From Jiulongibacter sp024742395 (GTDB lineage Bacteria; Bacteroidota; Bacteroidia; Cytophagales; Spirosomataceae), in NCBI GenBank assembly GCA_965249455.1, contig OZ252236.1, forward strand, positions 2,232,001 to 2,296,000: a stretch of 64,000 nt of DNA, in the 5' to 3' direction. The notes under the pieces are model-generated. The model was not told the origin of the DNA. It worked only from the letters and a program-made list of their open reading frames with translations, and ran no database searches. Both the position numbers and the translations under genes were made by a program. Below, one piece after another: positions 61,885-64,000 of this stretch; positions within the stretch are counted from its first letter, which is position 1, and each line of letters opens with the position of its first letter.

Positions 61885-62552
61885 GAAAGCACAGTATTTA
61901 ATACGTGCTCTATTGAAGAGAAGCTGTTATCAAGGGCTTTATGCATTTCAGCCCGGTTCATCCAGCGAATTTCTTCAATATCCTCCTCTTTCTGAGGTTT
62001 CATTTTAGCATCTGAGATGAGCGTCATCTTGTACCAATAGGTTCTTTTCAAAACCCTTTGGTTTTTATGCAGATAGGTATGGTAAGAAATATAATAATCT
62101 GGTAATACTTTCACGGTAATGGAGCATTCTTCTTCCACTTCTCTCTCGGCAGTCTGAATCATTTCTTCACCTTTGTCAGCTTTTCCTTTCGGAATGTCCC
62201 ATTTTCCTTTTCTGTAAATCATCAGCACTTTAGACTCATCATTCAGGATAACTCCGCCGGCCGCATTAATGATTTTATATTGCTCCTGTATACACCTGTT
62301 TACATCAGCAATATCCTTAACTATGAAAGTCGCAGCTTTGAAACTGAATTTTTTCAATGTTTTTATAGCAGAGAAAAAGGCACTAAGTAACTCGTAGTCA
62401 GCATGAGGAATGATGACCTTTTTTTTCCAGGTATTCAAGCTTTCAATTTGAATTCTATCACTGACTACAGTTTCAAACTTGGTCAATGGCTTATTGTCAA
62501 TCTGGCTTTTCTCTATGAAATATAAAGGTCTGTCGTTAATAAATATTACCAT
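61857..62552 (-). CDS. Nudix hydrolase with N-terminal extension
   Basis: The 231-residue protein has a Nudix domain in its second half. The box at GKADKGEEMIQTAEREVEEECSI matches G-x5-E-x7-REUxEExGU with the final Gly replaced by Ser; the metal-binding Glu residues (E-R-E-V-E-E-E) are intact. The first 100 residues form a separate domain unlike standard Nudix extensions. It should hydrolyse a nucleoside diphosphate linked to another group. It converges on coaD with a 28-bp overlap. Confidence 0.87.
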   Translation of the reverse strand: MVIFINDRPLYFIEKSQIDNKPLTKFETVVSDRIQIESLNTWKKKVIIPHADYELLSAFFSAIKTLKKFSFKAATFIVKDIADVNRCIQEQYKIINAAGGVILNDESKVLMIYRKGKWDIPKGKADKGEEMIQTAEREVEEECSITVKVLPDYYISYHTYLHKNQRVLKRTYWYKMTLISDAKMKPQKEEDIEEIRWMNRAEMHKALDNSFSSIEHVLNTVLSQELSFSKG

Positions 62553-62709
62553 TTAGGTAGCATTGTTGAGCCACAAAAATAGGCTTTGGTAATTTTTCAA
62601 TGGTTAATTTTCAAAAAAAATATTTTTCAGTAGCAAAGCGGCTAACATTTGTTTTATTTTGCATTTCAAAAATACTGCACGTTGGCTCTGCTATGAGTCT
62701 CAATGCTTA

Positions 62710-64000
62710 ATGGAAATATTTATACTCTTCTTTCTGATACTAGTGAATGGATTATTTTCTATGTCAGAAATAGCTCTTATTTCTTCTAGAAAAACCAAAC
62801 TAGAAATAGCCTCCAAAAACGGTGATAAAAAAGCTCAGGCAGCTCTGGAGCTTGCCTCAGCACCTAATACGTTTTTAAGTACTGTACAAATTGGTATTAC
62901 ACTCATCAGCATCTTCACGGGTATTTACTCAGGAGACAGGCTGGGCGTGTACATAGAACCATGGTTACAGAAAGTGGATGTTCTGGCTCCTTATGCCGAG
63001 ACCATCTCTGTGATTATAATTACCATTCTGGTAACTTTCTTGTCTTTGATTTTCGGTGAATTGCTTCCTAAACGTATAGGAATGGCAGCCCCTGAAAAGA
63101 TTTCGAAGTTCATGGCCCAGCCTATGATGCTTTTATCTAAAGTGACCTCTCCGCTTATTTGGCTTCTTAGTCGAACCAGCAAGCTGTTATTTAGTTTAAC
63201 TGGTATAAAGGAGTCTGATAACTCCATTACCGAAGAGGAGATTAAATCGCTTGCCAAAGAAGGAGCTACCGGTGGTACTATCGAAGAAATAGAACATGAA
63301 ATTGTTCAGAATGTTTTTCACTTAGGAGACCGTAAGATCACCTCATTAATGACAAATATTAATGAAGTAACTTATCTAGACCTTGAAGATACCTTCTCAG
63401 AAAACCGTAAAAAGGTGCTGGATTCACGTCATTCGGTTTATCCTGTGTGTAAAGACGGGATAAATAATATGATGGGTTTACTGTATGTCAAAGACATTTT
63501 GGGTAAGTCCTTAACTACGGAGCTGAAAAACCTGGAGTCTAATTTACGGGAGTGTCTTTTCATACCTGAAAATAATCTGGGGTATCAGGTGCTTGAGAAG
63601 TTTCAGGAAGAACGCAAACACTTCGGTGTGATTGTAGATGAGTACGGTAGTGTTCAGGGTGTTGTTACCATGAATGATATTTTGGACGCTCTTGTAGGTG
63701 ATATTTCTGAAACCAATGAATTTGAATTTGAAATAGTTAAGAGAGAAGATGGTAGCTATTTGATAGATGCTTCCCTTCCTTTTGATGAATTCCTGCAATA
63801 TTTTGAGATAGAACTTTCCAACCGTAAAGAGTACAGTGGTTTTGATACCATGGGTGGTTTTGCTCTCGAAATCCTTCAGGAAATTCCTAATACGGGTGAA
63901 ACCTTTGATTGGGAAGATTTCTTTTTTGAGATAGTTGATATGGATAAGAACCGTATCGATAAGATTTTAGTAACACTTGCTGATCCTTCCAAAGCTCCGG
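62710..64000 (+). CDS. CNNM/CorC-type ion-transport protein (hemolysin family), 3' end cut off
   Basis: I translated this gene from the ATG at 62710; 430 codons are visible and the frame runs off the window. The N-terminal DUF21/CNNM domain has transmembrane helices (FILFFLILVNGLFSMSEIAL; ISVIIITILVTFLSLIFGELLPK). Two CBS domains follow (about 205-330) and then a CorC_HlyC domain starting near residue 350. The family exports Mg2+ or related divalent cations. Because the end lies outside the window, its length cannot be judged. Confidence 0.93.
   Translation, partial: MEIFILFFLILVNGLFSMSEIALISSRKTKLEIASKNGDKKAQAALELASAPNTFLSTVQIGITLISIFTGIYSGDRLGVYIEPWLQKVDVLAPYAETISVIIITILVTFLSLIFGELLPKRIGMAAPEKISKFMAQPMMLLSKVTSPLIWLLSRTSKLLFSLTGIKESDNSITEEEIKSLAKEGATGGTIEEIEHEIVQNVFHLGDRKITSLMTNINEVTYLDLEDTFSENRKKVLDSRHSVYPVCKDGINNMMGLLYVKDILGKSLTTELKNLESNLRECLFIPENNLGYQVLEKFQEERKHFGVIVDEYGSVQGVVTMNDILDALVGDISETNEFEFEIVKREDGSYLIDASLPFDEFLQYFEIELSNRKEYSGFDTMGGFALEILQEIPNTGETFDWEDFFFEIVDMDKNRIDKILVTLADPSKAP

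Overview
The window reads as a chromosomal segment of a Bacteroidota bacterium, most likely a Cytophagales-type organism. The support is family content (PafA-type phosphatase, many short Crp/Fnr regulators, pirins, LamG and SBBP-like secreted proteins), few Shine-Dalgarno sequences, and the character of the intergenic DNA. No rRNA, tRNA or CRISPR array was seen.

Layout. (1) 1-7166 is ordinary chromosome: a truncated secreted esterase, a small lipoprotein, uvrA, a HAD phosphatase coupled to a VOC protein, an MFS transporter and a patatin. (2) 7254-14489 is a 7.2-kb integrated island. It is bounded by a 17-bp direct repeat (TTTGCGTTGTAAAATTG) and carries paired 8-bp arm-type repeats inside both ends, 12-bp iterons, a tyrosine recombinase, and a four-gene operon: N6-adenine methyltransferase, BsuBI/PstI-type restriction enzyme, DUF262 protein, RelA/SpoT-domain protein. 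The island sits in the short gap between the patatin gene and a polyprenyl diphosphate synthase gene. (3) 14535-17921 returns to chromosome: polyprenyl synthase, PafA-like phosphatase and a methyltransferase, with a shared terminator.

(4) 17.9-35.8 kb is an accessory region in which every gene is on the minus strand. Genes or small operons are separated by hairpin sites resembling integron attC sites and by six copies of a dispersed repeat; some copies end in sequence resembling group II intron domains V-VI. Cargo includes a three-gene unit (M41-like HExxH protease, unknown cytosolic protein, four-helix membrane protein), a Cys/His protein, acetyltransferases, a Fic fragment, and a pirin/SDR/DoxX detoxification cluster. 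The cluster has two FNR-like palindromes and its own Crp/Fnr regulator.

(5) 35.8-51.6 kb is dense in stress and detoxification genes: AraC and three further Crp/Fnr regulators, NmrA-like reductases, cupin, hydrolases, NTF2-like proteins and a quinone-reductase-like dehydrogenase. (6) 51.8-56.9 kb is decaying: an intradiol-dioxygenase pseudogene, a FAD monooxygenase with one amber codon, a TetR regulator facing three near-identical palindromic operators, a TIR-like pseudogene and an IS3 remnant. (7) 57-64 kb is ordinary chromosome again: GNAT, PD-(D/E)XK protein, ROK kinase, a membrane glycosyltransferase-like pair, coaD, Nudix, and a CNNM/CorC protein cut by the window end.

The best candidates for something undescribed are the methyltransferase/restriction/DUF262/RelA-SpoT operon in its island, and the protease/unknown/membrane-protein unit carried between attC-like sites.
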